Positions 7,538-15,131 are shown, numbered from the stretch's first letter. The stretch is 23,520 bases of DNA from Candidatus Hodarchaeota archaeon (GCA_016840025.1 JAEOTF010000050.1:1-23520), one strand, 5' to 3'. Notes: generated by a model from the sequence alone, not told the origin. Made by a program: numbers and translations.

Positions 7538-8218
7538 TTACTGATGTGCTTCATGTTGGAGCAGTTTAACTGCACTTAATGTTTTTTCAGAGATTTTCTG
7601 AGCTACTTCTTTACTTAATGGTTGTGCATACTCTTTTGTGAAATCCAATGGTTTCCCGAATTTTATAAAAACTCGAGCTCCAAAAGCAGGTCCGATTTGT
7701 CCTCGCCGAAGAACATCGCGTGCACCTTCAATATAAATAGGAAGAACCAGACCCTTACTTTGATGAGCAATGCGCCCTAAACCTGCACGAGCACGCAGGA
7801 ATTTACCTGTGCGGGATCTCTCGCCTTCAGGATAGACTACAACAGCACTGCCATCTTTCACCAAATCTATCGAATACTGAATCGCTGGTTTAGCTCTACC
7901 TTTTCCCTGATCAATTGGAAAGGCTCCAGCATATTTAACCCATGAAAATCCCTTTTTTGACATTAACTTACGCGAAGCTACGAAATGACAAAGACGAAAG
8001 GGAATCGCTGACCCTATAAAAAAATGGTCAAAAAAACTCTGATGATTTGATGCAAGAATAACTCCAGTTCCTTCTTTTGGGACATTTTCTAATCCTTCAT
8101 ACTTAAACTCAAACAGAAGATGCATTAGTGGCGGAATGGTTTGCAGGAAGAAATTGTATGCCAATCTCCGCTTGAATCCCCATCTATTCCTTTGAGATAG
8201 TGCGTTATCCTTTGTCAT
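7538..8218 (-). CDS. PlsC-family 1-acylglycerol-3-phosphate-type acyltransferase, copy B
   Basis: The 226-residue protein has motif I N-H-Q-S-F-F-D (H59, D64), motif II P-I-D-Q-G-K-G-R (101-108) and motif III Y-P-E-G-E-R-S-R-T-G (129-138), all close to canonical PlsC. The hydrophobic N-terminal helix region suggests peripheral membrane attachment. It is a tandem paralogue of copy A and shares its N-terminus (R-W-G-F-K-R-R-x-A-Y-N-F-F-L-Q-T-I-P), so the pair arose by duplication. It starts only 14 bases after the UbiA stop codon, so co-transcription with an ether-lipid-type prenyltransferase is very likely. The expected activity is acylation of a glycerol-phosphate lipid; the true acceptor (glycerol-1-P- or glycerol-3-P-based) is unknown. 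Confidence 0.9.
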   Translation of the reverse strand: MTKDNALSQRNRWGFKRRLAYNFFLQTIPPLMHLLFEFKYEGLENVPKEGTGVILASNHQSFFDHFFIGSAIPFRLCHFVASRKLMSKKGFSWVKYAGAFPIDQGKGRAKPAIQYSIDLVKDGSAVVVYPEGERSRTGKFLRARAGLGRIAHQSKGLVLPIYIEGARDVLRRGQIGPAFGARVFIKFGKPLDFTKEYAQPLSKEVAQKISEKTLSAVKLLQHEAHQ

Positions 8219-8232
8219 ATACTTTTCCCACT

Positions 8233-9132
8233 TTATCGCGTCATTTCAAATTCAGGGACATTAGTGCCTAAAGCGCCAACAAGCATGGCTAAAGAGCCAA
8301 CTAAAAGAACATAAAAGGTTAATTTTCGGCATTTAGCAGCAGTAGTAGGCGTTGGATCCTTTAAGATTGAATAAATCACATAAATGATAATTAAAACACA
8401 AATTCCCATTAAAACAGTGTATAATCGCCATCCTTCGTCCTCAAAACCTACTAAAGCAGGAAGGGGGCACAAAATAATAACTAAAACTAATAGAATTGAA
8501 GCTACACGGGCAGCAAATTCAGTACCCATCTTTCGAGCCAATGTTATCGCTGTATCACCTTCCACATCATGAATATCTTTAATGATCTCGCGACCAACCG
8601 TCAGAAAGAATGATAGTAGAGTGATTGAGAGGATCGTAATATGTACATCTGTATCAGTCGGTTCAACTACTAAAGCCCCTAAAATGTAGATTGAGGCAAT
8701 ACATAAAGGCACAAGGACATTTCCAACCATTTTATAATGTTTCAGCCTTAAATTATAAGCAGTCGCTATTCCTGTAAAAAAGATTGTACCGATAAAAAGT
8801 AGGACGCTAAAGTAGAGAGTCATAAGCGATCCAATAATTAAAGCTATCAAGGAACAGATAAGAACCCATTTCGGATCAAGTTCACCTCGTGCTAAAGGGC
8901 GATCCATTCTATTATTCGCAATATCGACTTCCCTATCATAAAAATCATTTAATGCCATTGTTCCACAGATAAGCAAGATAGGGATCCAAATGCCATACAA
9001 CATGTCTGTTCCATATACGATGTATTCTTCATCAAGGGCTGCTGCAATAAACGCACCTGTCAAGCCTGCTATTACCCCTAAAATTCCATGTTGGATTCGT
9101 GAAATATCACGGAGAGCTTTTAGTGATACCAT
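8233..9132 (-). CDS. UbiA prenyltransferase, geranylgeranylglycerol-phosphate geranylgeranyltransferase-like
   Basis: The 299-residue membrane protein has about eight to nine hydrophobic helices. Both Asp-rich motifs of the UbiA family are present: N62-D-F-Y-D-R-E-V-D70 followed by R-M-D-R-P-L-A-R-G, and K-D-I-H-D-V-E-G-D (D186, D189, D193) preceded by G-R-E-I-I. This pattern, especially G-R-E-I-x-K-D-I-x-D-V-E-G-D, is characteristic of the archaeal enzyme that adds the second geranylgeranyl chain in ether-lipid synthesis. The substrate call remains inference. ATG at 9132 is preferred: GAG lies about ten bases upstream and the length then equals that of the divergent paralogue. An in-frame TTG at 9141 would lack a properly spaced site. 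It heads the UbiA-PlsC-PlsC run. Confidence 0.88.
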   Translation of the reverse strand: MVSLKALRDISRIQHGILGVIAGLTGAFIAAALDEEYIVYGTDMLYGIWIPILLICGTMALNDFYDREVDIANNRMDRPLARGELDPKWVLICSLIALIIGSLMTLYFSVLLFIGTIFFTGIATAYNLRLKHYKMVGNVLVPLCIASIYILGALVVEPTDTDVHITILSITLLSFFLTVGREIIKDIHDVEGDTAITLARKMGTEFAARVASILLVLVIILCPLPALVGFEDEGWRLYTVLMGICVLIIIYVIYSILKDPTPTTAAKCRKLTFYVLLVGSLAMLVGALGTNVPEFEMTR

Positions 9133-9465
9133 AAATATCAACTCTTAATTCATTAGTTTGAGCTGAAAAAGAATGTTTTCTCTTTGTTCTTGATAGTTGC
9201 TTTATAAGAGATCCGCAAGAGAATATCTCAGATTATTTAGGATCAAATGAATTTACAAATAGACTCATTGTCACCCCTTATCCGAATTGATTCAGTGTTT
9301 CCTTGTTGCAAATAAGACCTTAATAGTTAACATGTCAAAGCACTCTTTAGGTTAGAATTGTCTGAAAGAGTTTTTTGTTACAAATAAAGAGAATATTTTT
9401 AGTCATAGTGGGTTTTATAGTCTAAACGGTTATAATGGTTTTTAAAGAGGAGTATTAGGCATAAA
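9133..9465. other. Divergent intergenic region between the two UbiA paralogues
   Basis: This is 333 bases of AT-rich DNA with no gene seen. It must hold promoters for both directions. An imperfect direct repeat is present: TTGTTGCAAATAAGA at 9303-9317 and TTGTTACAAATAAAGA at 9375-9390. The best plus-strand TATA candidate is TTTTATAG at 9413-9420. No clear minus-strand promoter could be picked out. Confidence 0.5.
9413..9420 (+). promoter_or_regulatory. Candidate TATA box for the second UbiA gene
   Basis: TTTTATAG lies 46-53 bases upstream of the ATG at 9466. A start about 25 bases downstream would give a short leader that includes GAGGAG at 9447-9452 and AGG at 9457-9459. The spacing resembles the Kelch-gene promoter. 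It was chosen by eye only. Confidence 0.3.
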
Positions 9466-10365
9466 ATGACTCAAAAGACCTTTAAAACTAGATTGAAAGC
9501 TATTCTACAAATTACAAGACTTCATCATAGTATTTCGGGTATTATTGCGGGTCTCACAGGCGGATTTATCGTTGCTTCTCTCTCTTCAAAACCAGTTCCT
9601 GTGGATTATATATTAGTAGGAATCTGGATTCCTCCTTTATTCATCTCTGGGACATTCCTCATCAATGATTATGTTGATCGGGAAGTCGACATTGCGAATA
9701 AAAGAATGGATCGTCCATTAGCAAGGGGGGATCTTAACCCTCAACCAGTCTTAATAGGATCGATCATAACGTTTATTTTAGGAGCTATAATCTGCCTTTA
9801 CTTTGGTCTATTTCTTTTTATTGGAGCCCTCGGCTTCATGGGTCTTTCCTATGGTTATAGTCTCTATTTAAAGAAGTATGGTTTCATAGGAAATATTGTG
9901 GTCGCAATATGTTTTACCAGTCCTTACTTGTTAGGTGGGCTCATCATGGGGCTTGATAATAGTGAAGCCCAGGTAGCTCTTGGAATTCTTTCTATGATGG
10001 CATTTATAGTAGGATTGGGCCGCGAAATCTTAAAGGACATAGAAGATGTAGAAGGGGATACCGCTTCAACAATACCACGAACTCGAGGTACTCAATTTGC
10101 TGCGCAACTAGTTACAATACTGTTCCTTTTAGGGATTCTATTATCTCCTATTCCTTGGGTATTATCTTATGATTTTACCGCTTCCTACATCGTTTTGATC
10201 GCCATTTTTGACGTGATTTTGCTTTATGTCATTCAAATGATCCTAATGGATCAAAGTAAAGAAACTGCGCGACTGGGCAAACGATATACATTGTATGCGC
10301 TCCTAGTCGGTATGCTTGCTTTTTTTATAGGCACACTTGCGATAAAAATTCCTAAAATTAAGTGA
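9466..10365 (+). CDS. UbiA prenyltransferase, second geranylgeranylglycerol-phosphate geranylgeranyltransferase-like paralogue
   Basis: This 299-residue polytopic membrane protein is clearly paralogous to the divergent neighbour along its whole length. Its Asp-rich motifs are N67-D-Y-V-D-R-E-V-D75 with R-M-D-R-P-L-A-R-G, and G-R-E-I-L-K-D-I-E-D-V-E-G-D (D191, D194, D198). The I-A-G-L-T-G-x-F-I N-terminal helix is shared too. Both copies look catalytically intact, so they may differ in prenyl donor, in acceptor, or in when they are made. It is divergent from, and 333 bases away from, the UbiA-PlsC-PlsC unit. The start is ATG with GAGGAG and a nearer AGG upstream. Confidence 0.88.
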   Translation: MTQKTFKTRLKAILQITRLHHSISGIIAGLTGGFIVASLSSKPVPVDYILVGIWIPPLFISGTFLINDYVDREVDIANKRMDRPLARGDLNPQPVLIGSIITFILGAIICLYFGLFLFIGALGFMGLSYGYSLYLKKYGFIGNIVVAICFTSPYLLGGLIMGLDNSEAQVALGILSMMAFIVGLGREILKDIEDVEGDTASTIPRTRGTQFAAQLVTILFLLGILLSPIPWVLSYDFTASYIVLIAIFDVILLYVIQMILMDQSKETARLGKRYTLYALLVGMLAFFIGTLAIKIPKIK

Positions 10366-10408
10366 CAGTTGTACAAGAAGTTAATGATAGTCTATTGAGA
10401 TTCTTTAA

Positions 10409-10951
10409 CTACGATTTAATCTTCCCTAGTCCTTCCTCGTAAATAGAGTAGTCATGAGCGCCAAAGAGCACAAAATGTACTTCTTCGATTTTTGTTGGTC
10501 CCTTTAAATATTCTATCACTGTAGTAATGGCTATTTTTACCGCCTCTTTTATTGGATAGCCATAAACTCCTGTACTAATTGATGGAAACGAAATCGATTT
10601 TAAATTATGTTCATCTGCCATTTTTAGGGAATTAGAATAACACTGGTGGAGTAAATCTGGTTCATTATGATTTCCACCTCGCCAAATGGGTCCAACAGTA
10701 TGTATAACCTGTTTAGAAGGCATAAGACCGGCTGTGGTAATAACAGCTTGACCAGTAGGACATCCCGAATATTTTTTACATTCTTCTAAAATTGCAGGAC
10801 CACCAGCTCGATGAATAGCACCATCTACTCCACTACCTCCTCTTAGAGCAGAATTAGCTGCATTCACAATCGCATCGGTCTCTTGAACGGTAATATCCCC
10901 TTCAATGAGAACCAGTCTTTTCTTATTGACCAGAATCTCCAAAATACTCAC
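10409..10951 (-). CDS. Macrodomain protein (MacroD-type ADP-ribose binding / deacylating hydrolase)
   Basis: The 180-residue single macrodomain is of the MacroD/YmdB-like type. It shows G-D-I-T (18-21), V-N-A-A-N-S (29-34), G-G-S-G-V-D-G-A-I-H-R-A-G-G (38-51, with the Asp used in catalysis) and S-I-S-T-G-V-Y-G-Y-P (124-133, the phosphate loop). These are the ADP-ribose pocket residues of enzymes that remove mono-ADP-ribose from proteins or deacetylate O-acetyl-ADP-ribose. It is cytosolic. The start is GTG at 10951 with only a weak upstream site, so a slightly shorter protein is possible. Its 3' end faces the second UbiA gene; its 5' end is divergent from the zinc-ribbon gene with about 90 bases between. 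No ADP-ribosyltransferase gene is seen nearby. Confidence 0.92.
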   Translation of the reverse strand: MSILEILVNKKRLVLIEGDITVQETDAIVNAANSALRGGSGVDGAIHRAGGPAILEECKKYSGCPTGQAVITTAGLMPSKQVIHTVGPIWRGGNHNEPDLLHQCYSNSLKMADEHNLKSISFPSISTGVYGYPIKEAVKIAITTVIEYLKGPTKIEEVHFVLFGAHDYSIYEEGLGKIKS

Positions 10952-11043
10952 TATCCAAAACTCAGTATGATTGCAATTTTTTAAGAATAGCTCTACTAGA
11001 AATAGTGAAGAAGAATCAATGTAATCTTTTTTGAGGGTTATTT

Positions 11044-11979
11044 GTGCCTAGTTGCCCTAATTGTCGTCGTTATATTGCTCGATTTCCTTGTCCTCATTGT
11101 AGAGTTGTTCCCCAAGACAATGGACTTATGGACACAGACAATGATGATGAGTTTCTTAGAAAATTCATCGGTGAGACCAAAACCGTCGGTGAGACTATAA
11201 CCGACGATGATGTCCTTACAGATTTTATTGAACATGTTGAATCGGAATCTAAAACTACTCAAATTTCAAGCTGGGAACCCTCTGCAGAACAATCAGTACC
11301 AAAAAGAGTGAAACAACACCAAAGTTTTCAATATATGAAGGAAATTCGAGCTTCTCCACAGATAAAAACACATTCTGTAACTCCACCAAATAAACCAAGA
11401 GAAGGAGCTATAAAGGGACAATCTCAAGTTCAATCTACTAGAGATCCCGCCTCTATTTCAGATTTAGAATCACGTCTGTCAATTCTTGAGAAAGATATTG
11501 AAGATTTAGAAACAGAATCAAAACCGAAATCAACTTCTCAAGCTAAAGCAAGAAGACTTAGGCCTTCAGATTTGGATTCACGCCTGTCTGTTCTTGAGAG
11601 AGAACTCGAAGCATTGGGACTGGAGTCAGAATCCCGACATCAGTCAAGAAGGTTAGAAACAAGACTAAAGGCGGAAACTCCGACAACTAGACCTTCAAAG
11701 TCTCCTTTAAATGCAGAATTACCACCACACATTGCAGATGTTCCCCTATCAGCAGCAGAGCAACGAATCTATTTTCAACTTTCAATGGAATATCAGATCA
11801 TTATAAATAAGGCTACAACTTTTGATGAAGGAGTTTATAATTGGAATTTACTTTTACCTCAGAGATTACAGACCTATCGGCTAACACAAGATGCATGGAA
11901 CAAGATTGCTGCTGTTGGAGATAGTAATGAAAAGATGCAGAAAGAATTACAGAAATTAATTGATAAATTAGATAATTAG
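11044..11979 (+). CDS. Zinc-ribbon protein with coiled-coil repeats, unknown function
   Basis: The 311-residue protein starts with GTG at 11044, six bases after GAGGG. The N-terminus is a compact zinc ribbon, C4-P-N-C7 and C16-P-H-C19. An acidic and then Ser/Thr/Pro/Lys-rich linker follows (about 25-135). Two heptad-like segments repeat the same wording 36 residues apart: S-D-L-E-S-R-L-S-I-L-E-K (139-150) and S-D-L-D-S-R-L-S-V-L-E-R (175-186). The C-terminus (about 226-311) is a conserved-looking helical domain with aromatic residues (R-I-Y-F-Q-L-S-M-E-Y, G-V-Y-N-W-N-L-L-L-P) and no homologue recognised here. It could be an adaptor that oligomerises through the coils. No function is assigned. 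The composition of the linker suggests disorder. Confidence 0.75.
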   Translation: MPSCPNCRRYIARFPCPHCRVVPQDNGLMDTDNDDEFLRKFIGETKTVGETITDDDVLTDFIEHVESESKTTQISSWEPSAEQSVPKRVKQHQSFQYMKEIRASPQIKTHSVTPPNKPREGAIKGQSQVQSTRDPASISDLESRLSILEKDIEDLETESKPKSTSQAKARRLRPSDLDSRLSVLERELEALGLESESRHQSRRLETRLKAETPTTRPSKSPLNAELPPHIADVPLSAAEQRIYFQLSMEYQIIINKATTFDEGVYNWNLLLPQRLQTYRLTQDAWNKIAAVGDSNEKMQKELQKLIDKLDN

Positions 11980-12048
11980 AAAAGAAATGCCTATTATTAT
12001 CATCGAGTGTTTATTTATAGCCTCATTTATTCTTGGATCCTTAGTGAA

Positions 12049-12861
12049 TCATTCTACTTTCGTAGCTTTTAAAGAAAACATTAAGGGTAATTGAATCTTT
12101 TTATCTGGCAATGTCCAGTAATCTACATTCTCAATCTTTTGCTTAAAAAGGAAAGGATAGGCTTGATAAGTGGTATAGGGAAATTCATTGAAGAATTCAA
12201 TACGTAATCCATGTCTAATTAGAGAATTAATAAATATTGATATAGGATACGCCCACTCATATGAAGTTAGTGGTTTATGCCTTTTATCAGAAGCATATGA
12301 AAAAGTATTCTCAAATGATAACGGATCTTCATTAGGGAAGTAATTATAACGTAACTTCAGTTCAGTAGCTTCTTCATCAAATACAAGAGCAAAAGGATGA
12401 AATTCTCGAATATAAAATATTCCACCCTGTTTTAAAAAAAATGAGACTACTTCTGCCCATTTTGTTAGATCAGGTAACCAAGTTAAAACTCCTCCAGAAG
12501 TAAAAACTAAATCATATTTCTCTTGATGGACTTTAGGTAAATCATAGATTGCTGAACAAATAAATTGAGCATTAATCTTAATTTTTTTCGCTAAATTTTT
12601 CGCAAATTCAATTGAATTTTCACTAAAATCAACTCCAGTGACTCTTGCTCCTCTTCTTGCCCATGATAGTGTATCTAATCCGAAATGACACATTAAATGT
12701 AACAATGACTTCTCATTTACGTCTCCTAATTCTTTAATTTCTATTGGGTCAAGTGTTTCATCACCTTGTAAAAATCCTTTAACATTATAAAGCTCTGCAG
12801 TTTTATGAATCTCAGTCCATTCTTCCCAGAGTTTTTTATTCGCTTTTATATACTCATCCAT
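12049..12861 (-). CDS. Class I SAM-dependent methyltransferase
   Basis: The 270-residue protein has a Rossmann methyltransferase core. Motif I is L-L-H-L-M-C-H-F-G-L-D-T, followed by V-T-G-V-D-F-S at the end of strand 2, D-L-V-F-T-S-G-G-V-L-T-W at motif IV/post-motif, and K-Q-G-G-I-F-Y-I-R-E-F-H after it. The usual GxGxG is L-M-C-H-F-G here, as in a group of small-molecule methyltransferases whose members often start with a W-(D/E)-x-W stretch like L-W-E-E-W here. The substrate is unknown. ATG at 12861 is preferred over an open extension to 12972: AAGGA lies about nine bases upstream, and the extension reads as non-conserved hydrophobic residues. It follows the antitoxin gene on the same strand after 107 bases and may be read through from its promoter. 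Confidence 0.8.
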   Translation of the reverse strand: MDEYIKANKKLWEEWTEIHKTAELYNVKGFLQGDETLDPIEIKELGDVNEKSLLHLMCHFGLDTLSWARRGARVTGVDFSENSIEFAKNLAKKIKINAQFICSAIYDLPKVHQEKYDLVFTSGGVLTWLPDLTKWAEVVSFFLKQGGIFYIREFHPFALVFDEEATELKLRYNYFPNEDPLSFENTFSYASDKRHKPLTSYEWAYPISIFINSLIRHGLRIEFFNEFPYTTYQAYPFLFKQKIENVDYWTLPDKKIQLPLMFSLKATKVE

Positions 12862-12968
12862 TTTGAGACATCCTTTATTGTGAACAATAAATATCAAGGC
12901 AATGGAGAATAAGATTTTAATAGTAAACAGGTCTCTATCTACATCCCTGAAATCAAGAAATAATCTAA

Positions 12969-13343
12969 TCATTCTTCTTTAGGTTTATACTCTTTTGATG
13001 TTCTTTTAAACGCTTTTCCTTCTCTAAGAACATCACTAATTGTCAATTTTTCTCGAACTGTGGAGCTATACTCATCTAAAAGTTTGCTAATAGGGGGTTC
13101 TATATCCTTTTCTTCTAATAATAATACCCCTTCATTAAAGCTAAGATTCGCAAGTTTACACAGTGTTTTAAAGCCTATAGCTCCTTTTTGATACTCATTT
13201 AATAGATAATCTAATTTCCATTCCCGAAAAGCCTTTAGTGTAGCTTTACGATAAATACTACTAACTGGCTCAGCTGTTTTTTCTGAGAGCCATTTCAAGA
13301 AGATGATCTCATTATCAGGAATTTTGAATGATAATTGCGCCAT
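12969..13343 (-). CDS. UPF0175-like antitoxin of a PIN toxin pair
   Basis: The 124-residue protein starts M-A-Q-L-S-F-K-I-P-D. The N-terminal 30 residues resemble a ribbon-helix-helix DNA-binding element. Residues about 40-85 (helical, with Y-Q-K-G-A-I-G-F-K-T-L-C-K-L-A-N-L-S) resemble the helix-turn-helix of UPF0175 antitoxins, which repress their own operon and cover a DUF3368/PIN toxin. The C-terminal tail is charged (R-E-G-K-A-F-K-R-T-S-K-E), fitting a flexible toxin-blocking arm. ATG at 13343 is chosen over ATG at 13361 because it lies exactly 27 bases from the centre of the shared TATA element and has no Shine-Dalgarno site, as expected for a leaderless message. It faces the PIN toxin head to head, whereas such pairs usually lie in tandem. 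Confidence 0.65.
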   Translation of the reverse strand: MAQLSFKIPDNEIIFLKWLSEKTAEPVSSIYRKATLKAFREWKLDYLLNEYQKGAIGFKTLCKLANLSFNEGVLLLEEKDIEPPISKLLDEYSSTVREKLTISDVLREGKAFKRTSKEYKPKEE

Positions 13344-13362
13344 GGTTAGTTTATTAAACATG

Positions 13363-13377
13363 ATCTTTATAAAAGAT
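13363..13377. promoter_or_regulatory. Shared palindromic TATA element of a divergent leaderless promoter
   Basis: ATCTTT-ATA-AAAGAT is a perfect 6-bp inverted repeat around a 3-base centre at 13370, and it reads as a TATA box on both strands. The plus-strand ATG (13397) and a minus-strand ATG (13343) are each exactly 27 bases from that centre, the usual archaeal TATA-to-start distance. Neither ATG has a Shine-Dalgarno site. Possible operator sequences surround it: direct repeats ATGGTTAGT at 13342-13350 and 13378-13386, and the palindrome GTTTA-T-TAAAC at 13349-13359. Confidence 0.6.
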
Positions 13378-13396
13378 ATGGTTAGTATTTTTAACT

Positions 13397-13876
13397 ATGA
13401 TTGGAATTGACACTTTCTCATGGTACAAACTATTGCGATTGTGTGATACTGGCTGGAAAGATGTTATAACTGAGATTCTTGAGGCAGGAAACTTTTTTAT
13501 AACATATGATGTCAGAGATGAATTGGAATACCGCTTTTCAGAGGAAAAACATTATTTTCAAAAAGTAGCCACTTTACCAAGACTTAATAAAAGCTTTAAC
13601 GATTATATTTCAAGGGGTTATGATACAGCAGATGCTTCATTGTTAGAATATGTAGAAATCAAGGGATATGCCGTAATTACAGAAGATCAACCCATGCTTA
13701 ACGAAGGGATAACAAAAAAATTAGATTTAATACAATTAGCAGATTTTTTTGGATCATTGATGCTTCAAGGAGTCATAACACGGCGTGAGTTATACCATTT
13801 GGTCAAATTCCTTCGAAAAATCAAAAATATTACTAAAAGAAAAGCGGAAGAGTTATTGGAGCTAGATATGAATTAG
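13397..13876 (+). CDS. PIN-domain toxin (DUF3368/VapC-like ribonuclease)
   Basis: The 159-residue protein fits a PIN nuclease. D5 lies in M-I-G-I-D-T-F-S-W, acidic residues follow in R-D-E-L-E-Y (E42/E44), D79 lies in D-T-A-D-A-S-L-L, and D97 lies in V-I-T-E-D-Q-P-M-L, with L-A-D-F-F-G-S (D116) after it. PIN toxins cleave RNA in the cytosol using Mg2+ held by these acids. The S-L-x-E-Y and I-T-E-D-Q-x-M-L pattern and the UPF0175-like neighbour point to the DUF3368 branch. The start is ATG at 13397 with no ribosome site upstream, fitting a leaderless transcript from the shared palindromic TATA. The dehydrogenase follows after 16 bases and is probably co-transcribed. Confidence 0.75.
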   Translation: MIGIDTFSWYKLLRLCDTGWKDVITEILEAGNFFITYDVRDELEYRFSEEKHYFQKVATLPRLNKSFNDYISRGYDTADASLLEYVEIKGYAVITEDQPMLNEGITKKLDLIQLADFFGSLMLQGVITRRELYHLVKFLRKIKNITKRKAEELLELDMN

Positions 13877-13892
13877 TTAGGGGGTTTATCTA

Positions 13893-15131
13893 ATGAAAGG
13901 TATAATGTATGATTTTCAATTATACAAAGTCATTCTGAAAAAACTCAAACTTAGTGGCAAATATTCTATGATCAAATATCGGGATGACTGGTCGATTCCA
14001 GAGATTAAATACCCAAATCAGGTTCAAATTAAGACTCATTTAGGCGGAATTTGTGCATCTGATTTACATATGCTTAATGTGGACTTATCATATGTTTCTA
14101 GTATTCTAGCAAGTAATGAGAATCTTTTTCCCTTAGGTCATGAAGTTGTTGGGGAAATTGTAGAAACTGGAAGTGAAACTGAAAGTTTAGAGATTGATGA
14201 TCGTGTTGTTTTCACTCCTGTAGCGAGTTGTGATGCATATGGATTCTCTCCTTGTTCTAGTTGCAAGAAAGGAAACTTGGAGAGTTGTTACTCTCTAGTA
14301 GGGGTAGGTGATGGCACTAAGCTTGAACAACGTTATGGGGGACAAGGATTTTTTGGTGGTTTTGGAGGAGGTGGATATTCCGAATATTTTGTTGGTTTTG
14401 AGAAACAATTCTATAAAGTTCCTCCTACTGTCTCAGATGAAGCAGCAGTTTTTGCAGAACCATTTTCAATTGGATTACATGCCGTAGTAAGAAATTTTCC
14501 CAAAAATAATGAAACTGTAATCGTTTTCGGTGCTGGTGTCATAGGTTCAATGGTAATTGCATCCATACGCACTTTGGGTTCGAGATGTAAAATAATCTGC
14601 CTTGCCCGGTATCCGCACCAAGCTGAAATTGCAAAACGAATAGGAGCTAATGAGGTCATTTTAGAACAAAAATCTTCTACTCTTTATCAAAGGATAGCTG
14701 ATGCTACCGATGGAATGCTGTTCAAGCCAACAATTGGTAAACAAATTCTATATGGAAATTCAGGACCCGATATTATCTTTGATTCAGTCGCAACAGAAAC
14801 TACATTGGATAATGCCCTACATTTAGTAAAAAGTAATGGGAAGATTGTAATTCTTGGATTTGGCTATAGTAAAACAAAGAAAATAGACTGGGCTCTTCAA
14901 ATATACAAAGAACTTGAAATTACAGGATCAATCTTTCATGGGAAAGAAAACTGGGAAAATCAAAGCATTGATACCTTCAGATTAGCCCTACGACTTATGA
15001 AGAATAATCCAAATTTGTTTAAAGATCTAATTACACATAGATTTCCTATTGAAGACTACAAATCAGCTTTTAATTGTAGTTTAAAAAAGAATAAACATAG
15101 AGCTATCAAAGTAGCTTTTGAATTCAAATAG
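13893..15131 (+). CDS. Zinc-dependent medium-chain dehydrogenase (alcohol/sorbitol/threonine dehydrogenase-like)
   Basis: The 412-residue protein has the medium-chain dehydrogenase/reductase layout. The catalytic zinc is expected at C54 (G-G-I-C-A-S-D) and G-H83-E84-V-V-G-E-I-V-E-T-G. A structural zinc lobe is formed by Cys 113, 121, 124 and 132. A Rossmann fold has G-A-G-V-I-G (213-218). A Gly/Phe-rich loop (G-F-F-G-G-F-G-G-G-G, about 152-161) sits just before the catalytic-domain segment S-E-Y-F-V. It oxidises an alcohol or polyol with NAD(P); the substrate is unknown. It is longer than the usual ~350 residues, with a ~25-residue N-terminal addition and an insert around residues 235-260. 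The ATG is preceded by a GGGGG stretch. It starts 16 bases after the PIN toxin stop. Confidence 0.85.
   Translation: MKGIMYDFQLYKVILKKLKLSGKYSMIKYRDDWSIPEIKYPNQVQIKTHLGGICASDLHMLNVDLSYVSSILASNENLFPLGHEVVGEIVETGSETESLEIDDRVVFTPVASCDAYGFSPCSSCKKGNLESCYSLVGVGDGTKLEQRYGGQGFFGGFGGGGYSEYFVGFEKQFYKVPPTVSDEAAVFAEPFSIGLHAVVRNFPKNNETVIVFGAGVIGSMVIASIRTLGSRCKIICLARYPHQAEIAKRIGANEVILEQKSSTLYQRIADATDGMLFKPTIGKQILYGNSGPDIIFDSVATETTLDNALHLVKSNGKIVILGFGYSKTKKIDWALQIYKELEITGSIFHGKENWENQSIDTFRLALRLMKNNPNLFKDLITHRFPIEDYKSAFNCSLKKNKHRAIKVAFEFK

Noticed and set aside
11038..11262. Minus-strand frame over the start of the zinc-ribbon gene
   Set aside because: The plus-strand reading has the paired CxxC motifs and a ribosome site; the antisense product has no features.
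12862..12972. N-terminal extension of the methyltransferase frame
   Set aside because: The extension overlaps the antitoxin stop, has no family-like sequence, and a well-placed AAGGA precedes the ATG at 12861.
13344..13361. ATG at 13361 as antitoxin start
   Set aside because: It would lie inside the region expected upstream of the transcription start set by the TATA element at 13370, and it has no ribosome site. ATG at 13343 fits the symmetric leaderless arrangement, although this is not proven.
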